Positions 44,701 through 57,800 of a stretch of DNA of 64,000 nucleotides are shown here, in pieces; position 1 is the stretch's first letter, and the number at the start of each line of letters is the position of its first letter. The position numbers and the translations under genes were made by a program. The stretch is from Crambe crambe. Lineage: Eukaryota; Porifera; Demospongiae; Poecilosclerida; Crambeidae. Location of the stretch: the NCBI GenBank assembly GCA_963924555.1, contig OZ004587.1:3844001-3908000 (forward strand). The letters are read 5' to 3'. The notes beneath the pieces are model-generated. The model made no database searches and was not told the origin of the DNA. It saw only the letters and a list, made by a program, of their open reading frames with translations.

Positions 44701-47700
44701 TCTTAGTAAGCTAGCTATGTATGCATAAAGAAATTAAAATGGCATCACTCTAGCCTATGTTTTCTGAGCAATGATTTGGAAATAGGATATGACTTATAAT
44801 TTTGATAGTAAATACATAGTCAAGAAGTTAGCATTGAGGTGGGAACATAAAACTTTAGAGTGCTATGAACGTTATAATACTATTATTTTTATTATTATTA
44901 TTTTGAGTAGAATTGAAACACTGCATTTAGCATATAAAACCTCTTTTTTTATAGGTGATATCACAAGATACTTGCTTGCTTTGAACTTCCTGCTGGTATT
45001 GTTGTGGTGGAAGCTTGCCATAACTGAATCTAAAGGAACACTCAAACCTCACCTGTATAAAGTTCCCTGTCACTCGTGTCCCATGTTCACCAATCACAGG
45101 CTTCAATATAGCTGCACTACTGCATACAACAATGCTTCCATACCTCTTTGTGACGACTGGAAGTGGTATAGAAGAAGAAGATCACTTTTCACTATCCACT
45201 ATTCTGACCTTCAAGTGTTGGCACCATTAACATTATTATTGTGTGGTGATGTTGAAACTAATCCTGGTCCTGGTGAGTATGTTACTTTAGATTCAGTGTG
45301 TATTCAAGCAAGTGTCAGTTAGAATTATATATACACAGTATGTGGGGCAATTAATATACCCACAGGAAATGGTAATTAATAGTATTCATGATGATGATGG
45401 TCACACATGGCTAACCTGATAGTTACTGTATGTCATAATGCTAGTAATTATGTAGGCTACATATAACCTATGTGGTATTCTGGATTCATAAATTAGTGAG
45501 TGAGTGTAGCAATCAAGCTGACTCTCAGGTCATGACTTATTAACACTCAGTGCATGTGCAATTAAGGGTTATAGTACTCAGTTGGTGTGTGTGTCTGTTA
45601 CATCCACTACGCAGCCAGTAGTGATTAGAGCGCTTCAATTTCGGCATTAACAATGTCTAGATGACGCTCTTCAGTGTTTAAATTGAGCCGATTTTCGGAT
45701 AAAGGCTTTATTCCTGAAAGAAGGTAAGATTCGCCACCTATGTACACATGCGCTCAATAATGCATGCTTGTCGACCATTACCTACAGGTGAGCTCTGTGT
45801 CTGTGGTGACATAAGATACTCATTCATGAATGTTATGATTTATACACTGTGTAGTATTTAATTTTCGAGGGATTTATATTTCACGAATAATTTTGTGAAA
45901 GGAGAGCAGAATAAGAAGGGTGCGGCCAGCTATCTAGTCTCATGATGAACGTGACTGTGGAGAGGCATAGCCTGTTTTATCTAGCTACTCTGAATACAGC
46001 TTAGCTACTTCTAGCTCATAGCTAGCTAGCTAGGGGATTGAACTCTGACAGAGGTCCGCTGAGGTTGAGACGTAATAAACTTGCTTGAAGAATGGAGCAC
46101 CATCATGAATCATGAACTAGCTGAATTATTTTGCTAGTTAGATGATCGTGTCGGAAACCATAGATGATGGATGGCAGGGGAAGAGGGCAGGACAGGCCTG
46201 GCCTGGAGTGCAAAGACTGACTGATAGGTATCTTTATTGCTGGCATTAGTGAAATTAGATTCCGTGAAAAGAAAATTTGAGCCGATTCACGAAATATGAA
46301 TTCCTCGAAAATTAAGTGCTATATGGTACATAGAGTACTATATAATCATGATGGGTGGAGTTTCGTACTGATATTATGAATCCTAGATACGTCCAATGTA
46401 GCCAAAGTAAGTTAAGGATAGCAATGCTTCAGATAACCATAGTTAGTGATTAGTACTTAATTAAAAAGCTGCCTTAGTGCTTCCACTTCACTCTGATCTC
46501 TGAAACTTGTTAGTATACTGGGACTAATATGTATGTAGCTACAGCCTTGGGACTAATATGCATGTAGCTACAGCCTTGGGATTAATATGCATGTAGCTAC
46601 AGCCTTGGGACTAATATGCATGTAGCTACAGCCTTGGGACTAATATGCATGTAGCTACAGCCTTGGGATTAATATGCATGTAGCTACAACCTTGGGACTA
46701 ATATGCATGTAGCTACAGCCTTGGGATTAATATGCATGTAGCTACAGCTTTGGGACTAATATGCATGTAGCTACAGCCTTGGGACTAATATGCATGTAGC
46801 TACAGCCTTGGGACTAATATGCATGTAGCTACAGCCTTGGGACTAATATGCATGTAGCTACAACCTTGGGACTAATATGCATGTAGCTACAGCCTTGGGA
46901 CTAATATGTATGTAGCTACAGCCTTGGGACTAATATGCATGTAGCTACAGCCTTGGGACTAATATGCATGTAGCTACAGCCTTGGGATTAATATGCATGT
47001 AGCTACAGCTTTGGGACTAATATGCATGTAGCTACAGCCTTGGGATTAATATGCATGTAGCTACAACCTTGGGACTAATATGCATGTAGCTACAGCCTTG
47101 GGACTAATATGCATGTAGCTACAGCCTTGGGACTAATATGCATGTAGCTACAGCCTTGGGACTAATATGTATGTAGCTACAGCCTTGGGACTAATATGCA
47201 TGTAGCTACAGCCTTGGGACTAATATGTATGTAGCTACAGCCTTGGGACTAATATGTATGTAGCTACAGCCTTGGGACTAATATGCATGTAGCTACAGCC
47301 TTGGGACTAATATGTATGTAGCTACAGCCTTGGGATTAATATGCATGTAGCTACAGCTTTGGGACTAATATGCATGTAGCTACAGCCTTGGGATTAATAT
47401 GCATGTAGCTACAACCTTGGGACTAATATGCATGTAGCTACAGCCTTGGGACTAATATGCATGTAGCTACAGCCTTGGGACTAATATGCATGTAGCTACA
47501 GCCTTGGGACTAATATGCATGTAGCTACAGCCTTGGGATTAATATGCATGTAGCTACAGCTTTGGGACTAATATGCATGTAGCTACAGCCTTGGGATTAA
47601 TATGCATGTAGCTACAACCTTGGGACTAATATGCATGTAGCTACAGCCTTGGGATTAATATGCATGTAGCTACAGCCTTGGGACTAATATGCATGTAGCT

Positions 47701-50700
47701 ACAGCCTTGGGATTAATATGCATGTAGCTACAGCCTTGGGATTAATATGCATGTAGCTACAGCTTTGGGACTAATATGCATGTAGCTACAGCCTTGGGAT
47801 TAATATGCATGTAGCTACAACCTTGGGACTAATATGCATGTAGCTACAGCCTTGGGATTAATATGCATGTAGCTACAGCTTTGGGACTAATATGCATGTA
47901 GCTACAGCCTTGGGACTAATATGCATGTAGCTACAGCCTTGGGACTAATATGCATGTAGCTACAGCCTTGGGACTAATATGCATGTAGCTACAACCTTGG
48001 GACTAATATGCATGTAGCTACAGCCTTGGGACTAATATGTATGTAGCTACAGCCTTGGGACTAATATGCATGTAGCTACAGCCTTGGGACTAATATACAT
48101 GTAGCTACAGCCTTGGGATTAATATGCATGTAGCTACAGCTTTGGGACTAATATGCATGTAGCTACAGCCTTGGGATTAATATGCATGTAGCTACAACCT
48201 TGGGACTAATATGCATGTAGCTACAGCCTTGGGACTAATATGCATGTAGCTACAGCCTTGGGACTAATATGCATGTAGCTACAGCCTTGGGACTAATATG
48301 TATGTAGCTACAGCCTTGGGACTAATATGCATGTAGCTACAGCCTTGGGACTAATATGTATGTAGCTACAGCCTTGGGACTAATATGTATGTAGCTACAG
48401 CCTTGGGACTAATATGCATGTAGCTACAGCCTTGGGACTAATATGTATGTAGCTACAGCCTTGGGATTAATATGCATGTAGCTACAGCTTTGGGACTAAT
48501 ATGCATGTAGCTACAGCCTTGGGATTAATATGCATGTAGCTACAACCTTGGGACTAATATGCATGTAGCTACAGCCTTGGGACTAATATGCATGTAGCTA
48601 CAGCCTTGGGACTAATATGCATGTAGCTACAGCCTTGGGACTAATATGCATGTAGCTACAGCCTTGGGATTAATATGCATGTAGCTACAGCTTTGGGACT
48701 AATATGCATGTAGCTACAGCCTTGGGATTAATATGCATGTAGCTACAACCTTGGGACTAATATGCATGTAGCTACAGCCTTGGGATTAATATGCATGTAG
48801 CTACAGCCTTGGGACTAATATGCATGTAGCTACAGCCTTGGGATTAATATGCATGTAGCTACAGCCTTGGGATTAATATGCATGTAGCTACAGCTTTGGG
48901 ACTAATATGCATGTAGCTACAGCCTTGGGATTAATATGCATGTAGCTACAACCTTGGGACTAATATGCATGTAGCTACAGCCTTGGGATTAATATGCATG
49001 TAGCTACAGCCTTGGGACTAATATGCATGTAGCTACAGCCTTGGGATTAATATGCATGTAGCTACAGCCTTGGGACTAATATGCATGTAGCTACAGCCTT
49101 GGGACTAATATGCATGTAGCTACAGCCTTGGGATTAATATGCATGTAGCTACAACCTTGGGACTAATATGCATGTAGCTACAGCCTTGGGATTAATATGC
49201 ATGTAGCTACAGCCTGTTTGCTCGAAACGTTTAAATCTGTTAGTATGAGTTGAGCAAGTTTGAGTATGAGCAAATAAGTTCCAGTGAATTGGAGTAAACC
49301 TGAGTATTATGTTATTGGTATCCAATGAAATAAATCTTGTGGTAGCTGCACTCATGAGACATGACACTTTGGTATCTGATCTACAGTACCATAAATTTAA
49401 TTGTTAAATTTTTGTGGTGTGTTCAACAATTATTAACCCTGCACAGCAAAAAGCAACATAAGAAAGGTATATTTTTGTGGCCACATAATGGCTATACAGC
49501 TTAGTGCCATACATTAATATGGCATGACATGGCAGTGTTGGCCCAACTGCAGGGAGGGACAATATAGAACCTGAGAACTGAATATTATTATTTTAACACT
49601 CGTGCACTGTATATCATGATTTATTACTATGTACCCAATGTTGGGAATATTTCTAGGCCTAGAAGCCTACCAGACCTACAAATAACTGCTGTAGAATTCA
49701 ATTAAGCTTGCCTATCATCTGGCCTAAAACATTACTAGGCTAGTCTGTGCATGTGTAGACAAGGCATTGATAATGTCATTGATGTAAAATAATTGAAAAT
49801 TAAAACCTCCAGATCTACAGAAAAAGGAACATGTGTGACAAGCTGGTTCCATGGTTGCATGTGGAGAGGTATCCTCTGCTAGCAATCAAGTAATTGTTTG
49901 ACGATGCTTTAAGTTTATTTCTATATTTCATGAATATAGCCTCTGAATTACTAAATAGGTGGTCACTGTAGCTATAGAAGACTGTCATAACTAAGTACAT
50001 ATGTTGTAGTGAATCTTTTGAAGCCAATAATCATTATAATAATGGATGGTATTAAAAAAAAGCCTTCCCCCATTTTATTATTATTATTTTTCATCTGTTA
50101 ACAAGCCTTTCTCTGAACTGCTACTGTCACAAAACTTTGACCTTAACTATACTGTAAATCAAGAAATTTTCCTGTAAAATATCTTCGCGTTTTATTTTTT
50201 CGATGTGTTTATTATTCATTTTTCGAGCCACCTGTGAATTATTTATCCAGCTGGAGAAAAATTGTGGCAGGTGCACAGAGTTCCAGATCACTTACTGTGT
50301 TCGTGGCTATGTGTACCAGATGCCAGTCTAGGTTAAATGCATATAATAGAGTGTGAGGGAGCCAACAAATAAAAAGGACAGGTATGCGGTAGAAGTGAAG
50401 AAATCGGGAATGATTGTAGGACATGCAAAGAAATATCTCAAACTAACTCTGCCTCCACTTCAGAATTTGCTTGAGCAATAGCCCAAGAAGGAACAGTGTC
50501 AGACAAAGATCCGTTGGGATTTGAAAGACCATTCTTCTGCTTCAAATACTTGAGAGACATGACTACGCAATGTGCTTCCTACCGTATATTTAATAGCTAA
50601 TCCGTTATAGAAAATATTTCACATGTTTAATTTTTGTTGTTTGAGCCAACCATGAATTATTTTTAACAGTGAAAATTTCCCGATTTACAGTAGATTGCCA

Positions 50701-51827
50701 TTTGCCTTGTCAGTAGCTCTAAAGGAATCTTGTAATGGCAAGAATCTTTTTAATCACATATTCAAGTGCAGCTTGATAGGCAGTCAATGATTTACAACTC
50801 ATACGTATTTGTTGCCTCATCATCCAGCTTAGGTTCACCACTTGATGTGATATTAATAGGGTTAAGAATAAAAGGTTAAGCCTGTGGTTGCTACTGTAGC
50901 CAGCATGAGGTAAGGGAGGCAAGTGCCTCTTCTGATTGCGACCTTTATAATAGTACCAGGGATTTTTTTAGTGTGCATAAATTGAGTCCCAAAATCCATT
51001 TTCCCCAAAATTGCCATTTTGTGTACAATGTGGTCAGTCATATGACAGGTAAAGGGATCAAGCACAACAAAAATTGTGTTGTAGCCATTAGACTCAAACT
51101 CTGAAGTGACAGTTAGTATGCACTGAATTATCTAATGTGTGACCTTGAAAGTGCAGGCCAAAATGGATGTGTCATGTATACATAGACTGTTCTTTCTTTG
51201 ATTGTAGTCTTAGATGATTGCTAAGGCTGTAGCAACCACATTAGCACTTAGTTAAGTTAGTCCATACATGTTCCGGTAATTATACTATTTTAGAGCAGAA
51301 ATAAGTTGTCAAAGAAGAAATAGACATGGCTAAGTAAGTAGGCATGGTCAAATGTGCACCATTTTAGCTTGGGAAGGGTTTATAATCCACTCAACCCCAC
51401 CCCACCCCTAGATCCAGCCCTGGTGTCGCCAGCCCAGCTTTTCTTCTTTTTTGGGGGAGGGGGTCTGGTGGCTCTAGCTGTGCGCAGCTATAGCTGCATG
51501 CCAATCAGATTGCTCTATTCAGTCATGTGAAGTAGTATTAATGTTGGCGAGACACACCCACGATTTATTCCAGGTTGGCAGAGCTAGAGCTATGGAGAAG
51601 TGACCAAGAGCTGTGTTTAAAGAGCTAGGAATACCTGGCCTGAAGCCTGAACGGCTGGAAGTTGTATCAGCGATTTTCAAGGGCGATGTGTTTGCAGAGT
51701 GGCTTCGGAAAATTATTCAACATGCATGTATATTGCTATTTAAATTATTTTTGAGAGAGCGTGCGGGCATCACAAGTAGTTGATGCTAGAGCTCCCAGAC
51801 CACTTTTCTTCCCCCTCCCCCTCCCTT

Positions 51828-51866
<39 letters not shown>

Positions 51867-54800
51867 AAAAAAAAAAGCTGGGTTGGTGATGCCAGACTAC
51901 CCTGAGTACTGTAGACACACTCTGTTACCTAAATGGTCCTGTGTAGCTACCACAACCATAATTATGTTGAGAAATCTAGCTGCATTTCTGGCTACAACCC
52001 TGTAGTTATGTGGCTCAGATGACTACTATCATGGTTACTTCCTGAGATAAACCCTGCCCATGCCACAATTAGTTGTAAGAGCCACACTGGTCCTTGTGAT
52101 TGTCATGGTCTATGTGGGTAGGTCTCAGGTGGTATGTATCTTAATTGTGTGGGTAGGTCTCAGGTGGTGTCTTAATTTAGCCTCGTCCCCAGGCTCTCGT
52201 ACATGCACGGAAGGGGGGAGGGGAAGAAAGAGAGCCTGGTACACAGTGATCATAAATTTCATCACGTGCAACTTCTGCTGCCTGGCGCGTTATCTAATTA
52301 TGATGCGCAATGATGCTTCAATGTGCTACAATTAGAAATGGATTAACCATCAGGGGAGAAACTACCAGTACAGCGCAGCTCTTGGAAGCATCAAGTTGGT
52401 TATACTGGTGTTCCATCACAAAAGGGAGGATTTTATAATATAGGCTCTTCCCAAAGCCAGTAGGAATAGCTATGCTGCTTCCTTCGTAAACGGCTCTGAT
52501 AGACAGATGCTGCTCATCCTTCAGGAGAAATCGTTCCAAGTCTGTCTCTTCAAACTAGCACTGCTACTAGCACTAGGAACACTAGACACTCCATTGTAGA
52601 CATTATGAATCAATGACATCATTTATATATACGTAGAATGAACCGAAGAATTATGGAAGAATACAAATTCACAGATTTCTGTGAAAAACCTGAGCATGCG
52701 CAGTCAGTGTGTACCAGGCTCTCTTTCTTCCCCTCCCCCCTTCCATGCGTGCGCGAGAGCCTAGGGACGAGGCTAGTCTTAATTGTGATGGTCTATGTGG
52801 GTAGGTCTCAGGTGGTATCTTAATTGTGATGGTCTATGTGGGTAGGTTTCAGGTGGTATCTCAATTGTGATGGTCTATGTGGGTAGGTCTCAGGTGGTGT
52901 CTTAACTGTGATGGTCTATGATGAGGGTAGGTCTCAGGTGGTGTCTTAATTGGTGGTCAATGATACATGATAGCTATATATGTGGGTATGTCCCTGGTGT
53001 TATCTTAATTAGTGTGTCATAGTATAGGTGTGTCATAATGTTTTATTTCCAGCTCCTCCCCTCAGTGTGGAGAATGTAATGGCAGACCTAAAGACACTTT
53101 CATGGGATTACGTTGGTGACTACCTGCGTGTCCCTTCCTCCAAACTTAATGCTATTAAATCAGAAAACTCCACAGATAGACAAAGACTGGCAGCTGTTGT
53201 CCGATACTGGATCCTGAGGGACCCATATGCCTCCTGGAGGAGGCTTATACGTGAGCTTGACTGCATTAGCGAGTGGCATGATGTAGCAGACAGGATACGG
53301 GATAATGCAGAGAAACAAACAGGTCAGTGAGTGTCATTGCTCAGATCAGATTATTGTTGCCCAATGCACTGCACATACAGCAAGAAAGCCGAAACCTTGA
53401 ATTGAATTATTAACTACTAATACTATAATCACTGAAAGGACAAAGGAGGTTCTATTTCTCAGACACTGCTTTCCATGTATAGAAATGAGGAGATCGAGCA
53501 TTTAGCTATGTAGAAATGAGTGTGAGTTCACTCTCCCCCTCCCAATATCACTGAGCAGCCTAATAGTTGTGTTAGTTGCATAGCAACAGCATAAACTCCT
53601 CACCCTCCCCTCCCATATTGATTGTTTTTGTCCAGTGCCCCGCCTTCTATTAAAAACACTCCACGGTGCTTGACTAATACTGTGAATTCTGTGGGTGTGT
53701 CTTATCTGGGGTGATAGAAGTGTTTATATCCCCCAGACCCCAGCCTCACCTCTCGCAGTTTGTTAGTTGCTCTGGACACTGTGAAGAATGCAGAGACTGC
53801 CAGGGACATTGATGATAATTACTTGGAGCGTGTACTTCAGATACCATACCCTAAGTGGCAGGAAATGAGATCAGAATGTGTTGAAGAGGATGAAGAGGAC
53901 ACCTACCGTGGTAAACTGGTGCACTATTACCTTGGAACCCATCCACAAGCTAGTTGGAACCACCTGGCTGGGGAACTTCTCAGCAGGGATCAAAACAGAG
54001 CTCTCGAGAAAGTGAAGGGGAAGGTTAAAGCTGATAAAGGTAGGTGTGTGGTAGATGACATACTAAGTGAGGGAAAGAAGACTATAGTCATGTGATTGGT
54101 CTACAGTGGATCCTCCTATTAAGGACTCTTAGGTCTTTTACAGAAATTGTCAAGGGACACAAAATTTGAGTGCTGACACTGAATGTTTTCATAATAGCTC
54201 TGTGTGTAGCTATTGTTCAAGGGCATAAGCAGGAAACTTCATTGGTCCAGTTTAAGCATGCATGGCCAGTTAAAGTGACCATCAGTCAGCAGGAGGGAGC
54301 GGCTAGCATATGGAGGGCTTTAATTAATGATTTGTGTGAGCTACTCCCGCTATTAATATTGTGCAAGTGAATGACACTTGATGTTGTTGTTACTCTAGTT
54401 GACTGAAGTAATGCACACTGCATGAGCTCATACTATTTTTATTTGTTGTTGAAGGGACTCATTTTTGTTGCTTGGCTCATGTTTTATTCTTTATGTTCCC
54501 TCCCACAGACCTCTCCCTCACCCTCGCTAATCTCACTCAGCTGCTACAGGATGTGGAGAATTGGTATTTGGTGGGTGACAGTCTCAACATCCCCACTTCA
54601 GTGCTTGACAGTATTCGAATTCACTCCAGTGGGTCAGAACGTGGGAAGGCTTTGGGGGAGTGGTACCTGAACAATCACCCATGTCCATCATGGAGACATG
54701 TAGCTCGTGCTCTATATGAGCAGAGGGAGCATGGAGTGCTGGAAGTGTTGAAGAGTCACTACTTTAAAGGTGAGTCTTGTGGTCTGTAATGGTTTCTGGA

Positions 54801-57800
54801 ACTGTAGCATCATTACATGTGAGCCTCATCTCCTCTCTCTCAGTATCCTGACCTGCAGTGGTTCCAACAGTGATAATCACTAGTTGAGAGTGTACATTGA
54901 TTGCATGGGGAGGGGCATTAGGTTCAATGGGGAAATGTAGATTGAATGTCTGTATGAATATTTGCCCCACCTCCAACATGAACCCTCCCACCCCCATTGT
55001 TTTATTATACCAACGGTGAAATAGACAAATTTATTTTCTGATGAATTGATAGCAGCCCAATCATTTATCAGTGAGTCAAGGCTTGGAGGTCAAGGATACA
55101 CTGAAATAGAGTCTACCGGTAGATGGACTAAAATCCTAGAGTTCGAGTAGTCTATGATCTTAGCTAGCTGAGTAATATTGAATAATTGGATATCAAATAC
55201 ATGCGCATGTGTATTATAAAAAATGGCTTCCAATAATTAAGTTAGTCGAGTGCTGTGCTCCATACTGTCTCCTTTTTACATTGACTCTTTTGAGGATTGA
55301 CGAGTACAAAAGATCGTAGTTGGAGATGATTTATCCACAAATCATAGCTGTAGCTTGAGTAGTTTGAGAGATATGGTTATCTAAGAATATCAATAATACT
55401 AATAATAATGATAACTATTATATACGTGGATTCAAGCAATCTGATTGGTCCGTTACCGTTGGCAGGTATTATTCAACGCCTTGTCTATGCATGTGCAGAT
55501 TAATAGCCTAGTAATGTTTTTGGCTGACATTTCTGAAGATGATAGGCAAGCTTTAATTGAATTGGTTTATCAAAGTGCATTGGCTTATCTTAGTTGCTTG
55601 TAGGTCTGGTGGGCTGATAGGCTTATCTAAGTGCTTTGTAGTAAGTATTACAGGTTCACATTACATGGCATATGTAGCCACCTGGCTGGAACCAACAGTA
55701 GGATCCACTTATATATATAATAAAATGCTTATTGCACGCTCCTTTGTTGAATATCAGATTTATTACTACCCTCAGTTGGGCATATTTCACTCGGCCTACG
55801 GCCTCGTGAAATATTCCCACCTTGGGTAGTAATAAATCATGATATTCAACGCAGTGTGCAATAAGTAGAAGAATCCAGCGATTTACCTGCTTGCCGTATC
55901 CTGAAACGGTAAGCTTCCTGGTCCTGAAACTTGGTCTGCACATTGTAGTAGGCTCTAGTAGGCTGGATAATCACCCACAGAGGCTTTTGTTAAGTCTATG
56001 TGGGGGAACTAGAATTTCACTTTTGGCTTGCATCTCAAGAAACTTCTGTCCCTGCATACACATAGAAGAATGAACTCTTGCATTCATGCATACATACATA
56101 ATAAAGAGAGAGAGAGAAAAAAGACTAGGAACAAGTACATTTCTGTGAAATGAAAAAAATGTAGGGATAACCATTACTCAAAAAAGTAAGGAAACAAGGG
56201 TGGGGAGTGGAAATGGGATCAATCTTTGTTCTGTATATCCAGCCAACAATCCCTACATATATCTGAAGCTACCCAATGTATATGTATGGATATACAAAAC
56301 AAAGATTGATCCCATTTCCACTCCCTACCCTTGTTTCCTTACTTTTTTGAGCAATGATCATCCCTACATTCATTTTATGATGAGAACTCATAGCTAGCTG
56401 GAGGGTTTTTAGTTGCTCTAGACAAGCTTTATGCAGCTATTAGCTAGCTGCTACTGTCTTACTTGATCATATCTGTGCAGTTCTCCAACTTCCATTTTTA
56501 CATGCAGGCACTGATGGCAATTCAAAATGAGAATCTGGTATGGACACTAGCTACTCAACAATAATCCACCATCTTGGGTGTATTGAATTGAGTTATGCTT
56601 CATTACTATGTAGCATTTGGATGATCATGCACATACCACCAGCAATGAGAAAGTTACTTTAGGATCAAAAGGGTTTCATACAGAGGTTGGGATTCCCCCG
56701 GCTTGAGTTTTCCCACCTCAGAAATCTCTATTAGAGGTCACTTGAAAATTTGCTTATAGTAATGTACAATGGTTGTGATGCAAAGTATGGGGAGGAAGAG
56801 TGTCTGATAAAGTGCTAACTGAAAAATGTGGGAGCTGATATCCAGGAGATTTTGTAGTATCTTAGTACTTTCTGCCAGTGCTAAATTACTAGTCATAAAA
56901 GAGGTTCACGATTCAAGGGAACAAATCCATGTAGAATGTCCGTCTTATTGGCTTAGTGAAAGTATACTGAGTGGCAGATTACCAATAAGCTTTAAGAATG
57001 ATAATAGCTATAGCTATTGATAATATTTCTACAGCTGATTATTTATTGTGCACTAGTTAATTTATGAGTTAATTGTTCCAAAGGATTAAATAAAATTGTC
57101 AATTTGATGTATAGATAATTATTTTTGTTTATTTGGACTGTCAGTGCAAAATTATGAACTTGCTTCATGCGTATGCATCTGAGAGAAACCATTGTCCATT
57201 AATTTTGTGCAAATATTCTCATTTTTTTCTTTCGTCATCAGGACCAACAATTTTCTTCTCCTTCCATTTAACAAGGTCATTGCATGAAACTCTTAGGCTT
57301 TGCTGATAAATAACCTCAGGTGCAAATCAATAAACACTATACACCACTCAAAAACAACTGGAATCCTTCTTCATACTGGGAGCCCATAGTAGTATAAGTG
57401 TTTTTTTATCCAAGCAGAGAGATTTACATTGTCCGCCTATAAAGATAGAAAACTTTGTTCCTTCTAGAGATTTGTTACATGGGCACTTCACGTCAAGCAT
57501 AGAGGTTTCCATGGCAAGAACTATGAATGATATACCATCAGAAGTTGAAGTAATCCTTATTCACAACTAGCTCGCACTCTTCTAATTGCACATTCTAATG
57601 ATCCATTAGAGGTTGTCAAAAAATCCTTCAACTTGTTCACAACACCACATTGTTGACTAATTCTTAAATTTGTACAGAATTTCAAATAAAAGATTTTTTT
57701 GGGTTTGTATGTGCTGCTGATATCCTCTTTCACTTATTGGGACGACAAGCGCTATTCTCGAATTGACCGTGCTAAGCAGAAATTTGGAGGATCCTACACT

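Larger units (their letters stand above)
52095..52980. repeat. Minisatellite built on GGTCTATGTGGGTAGGTCTC, split by an inserted element
   Basis: Units of roughly 40-45 bp (TGATGGTCTATGTGGGTAGG, TCTCAGGTGGTATCTTAATT) occur on both sides of the element at 52181-52772: about two copies before it and about five after it. The element therefore inserted into a pre-existing tandem array. Confidence 0.85.

Noticed and set aside
44789..44954. 5' extension of the 2A exon starting [11 protein letters not shown]
   Set aside because: The sequence upstream of the TTTTTTTATAG acceptor is A/T-rich and intron-like, and phase-matched upstream exons exist. Kept only as an alternative start.
45248..45271. 2A motif as part of a virus or non-LTR retrotransposon
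   Set aside because: No capsid, protease, polymerase or reverse-transcriptase sequence adjoins it. The flanking exons join in phase to animal DEATH and GTPase exons.
46516..49213. Regular short repeats of about 29 bp, resembling a CRISPR array by unit length
   Set aside because: Copies abut head-to-tail with no unique spacers, and the context is an animal intron. It is a satellite.
52318..52539. Functional RecQ helicase gene
   Set aside because: Only the motif I and Ia region is present, and it lies entirely within an inverted-repeat element.
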